DNA of 64,000 nucleotides from Sandaracinaceae bacterium. Lineage in GTDB: Bacteria > Myxococcota_A > Polyangia > Polyangiales > Houyiibacteriaceae. The translations under genes and the position numbers were made by a program. The notes below the pieces were generated by a model. It saw nothing but the letters and a program-made list of their open reading frames with translations. It had not been told where the DNA came from and searched no databases. Below, piece by piece: positions 62,520 through 64,000 of the stretch. The stretch is taken from contig JADJJE010000003.1 in the NCBI GenBank assembly GCA_016706685.1, forward strand, positions 124,001 through 188,000, in the 5' to 3' direction. The first letter of the stretch is position 1; each line of letters opens with the position of its first letter.

Positions 62520-62520
<1 letters not shown>
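61522..62520 (+). CDS. PEGA-like domain membrane protein next to a Ser/Thr kinase
   Basis: The protein is read from ATG 61522 (332 aa; GTG 61510 is possible). It has a signal peptide with ALAFPLCAVAQ, helical tandem-repeat region 30-110, a PEGA-like beta domain (VVLVDGAVE, WRFFVRPGAHTVVARY), a Pro/Glu-rich linker (about 185-225) and two hydrophobic segments near 230-250 and 280-300. PEGA proteins beside Hanks kinases are common in Myxococcota and may sense cell-surface state. Its stop overlaps the kinase start (TGATG at 62518-62522). Confidence 0.8.

Positions 62521-64000
<1,480 letters not shown>

Overview
The window is GC-rich, densely coded DNA from a bacterium that I infer to be a member of the Myxococcota (Polyangia/Sandaracinus-like). 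The basis is two Hanks-type Ser/Thr kinases (one behind a PEGA-type membrane protein), an FHA protein, RCC1-repeat lipoproteins, a wax ester synthase/DGAT and many proteins found mostly in that phylum. No rRNA, CRISPR array, transposase or integrase was seen, and no tRNA could be supported.

Positions 241-29134 look like a defence island made of divergent units. (a) A minus-strand, translationally coupled operon (8220 to 241) encodes a 108-aa protein, an SF1 helicase broken by a frameshift, an unknown protein, a two-HKD phospholipase-D-type nuclease and an RtcR-like CARF/AAA+ regulator. A near-consensus sigma-54 promoter and an upstream dyad at an enhancer-like distance precede it. (b) A DUF697-like membrane protein and a minus-strand trio follow: a TIGR04255 protein, an HTH protein and a protein of unknown function. 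(c) A 17.5-kb plus-strand operon (11601-29134) has twelve nearly gapless genes. They are an S subunit, a winged-helix-like protein, a type I-like N6-adenine methylase, a second S subunit, two unknown proteins, a 1413-aa P-loop ATPase, an unknown protein, a NurA-like protein, HerA, a possible PD-(D/E)xK protein and a Ser/Thr kinase with a repeat-like tail. There is no HsdR, PglZ or BrxL. I read this as a methylation-linked phage-defence system in the same general class as BREX/Pgl and MADS, possibly a new variant; that reading is inference.

Positions 29369-53672 hold mostly ordinary chromosomal genes: a small zinc-ribbon protein, a tandem SRPBCC protein, a VOC protein, DUF6930-like and DUF2200 proteins, a membrane-protein pair divergent from an XRE/MmyB regulator with a perfect palindrome between them, a UvrA-like ABC protein, a HipBA toxin-antitoxin pair, two lipoproteins, a bestrophin, a bile-acid-symporter/ClC/zinc-ribbon operon, an FHA protein, an MBL-fold RNase-like protein and an atypical beta-carbonic anhydrase.

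Positions 53687-56759 are an arsenic operon: ArsR, then an Acr3-ArsC-VOC triple fusion, then ArsH, with an ArsR-type operator overlapping the start codon. Positions 56908-60054 carry a wax synthase/DGAT and a TetR/SDR pair with matching operator-like palindromes. The window ends with a ferritin-like exported protein, a PEGA-type membrane protein and a Ser/Thr kinase cut off by the right edge.
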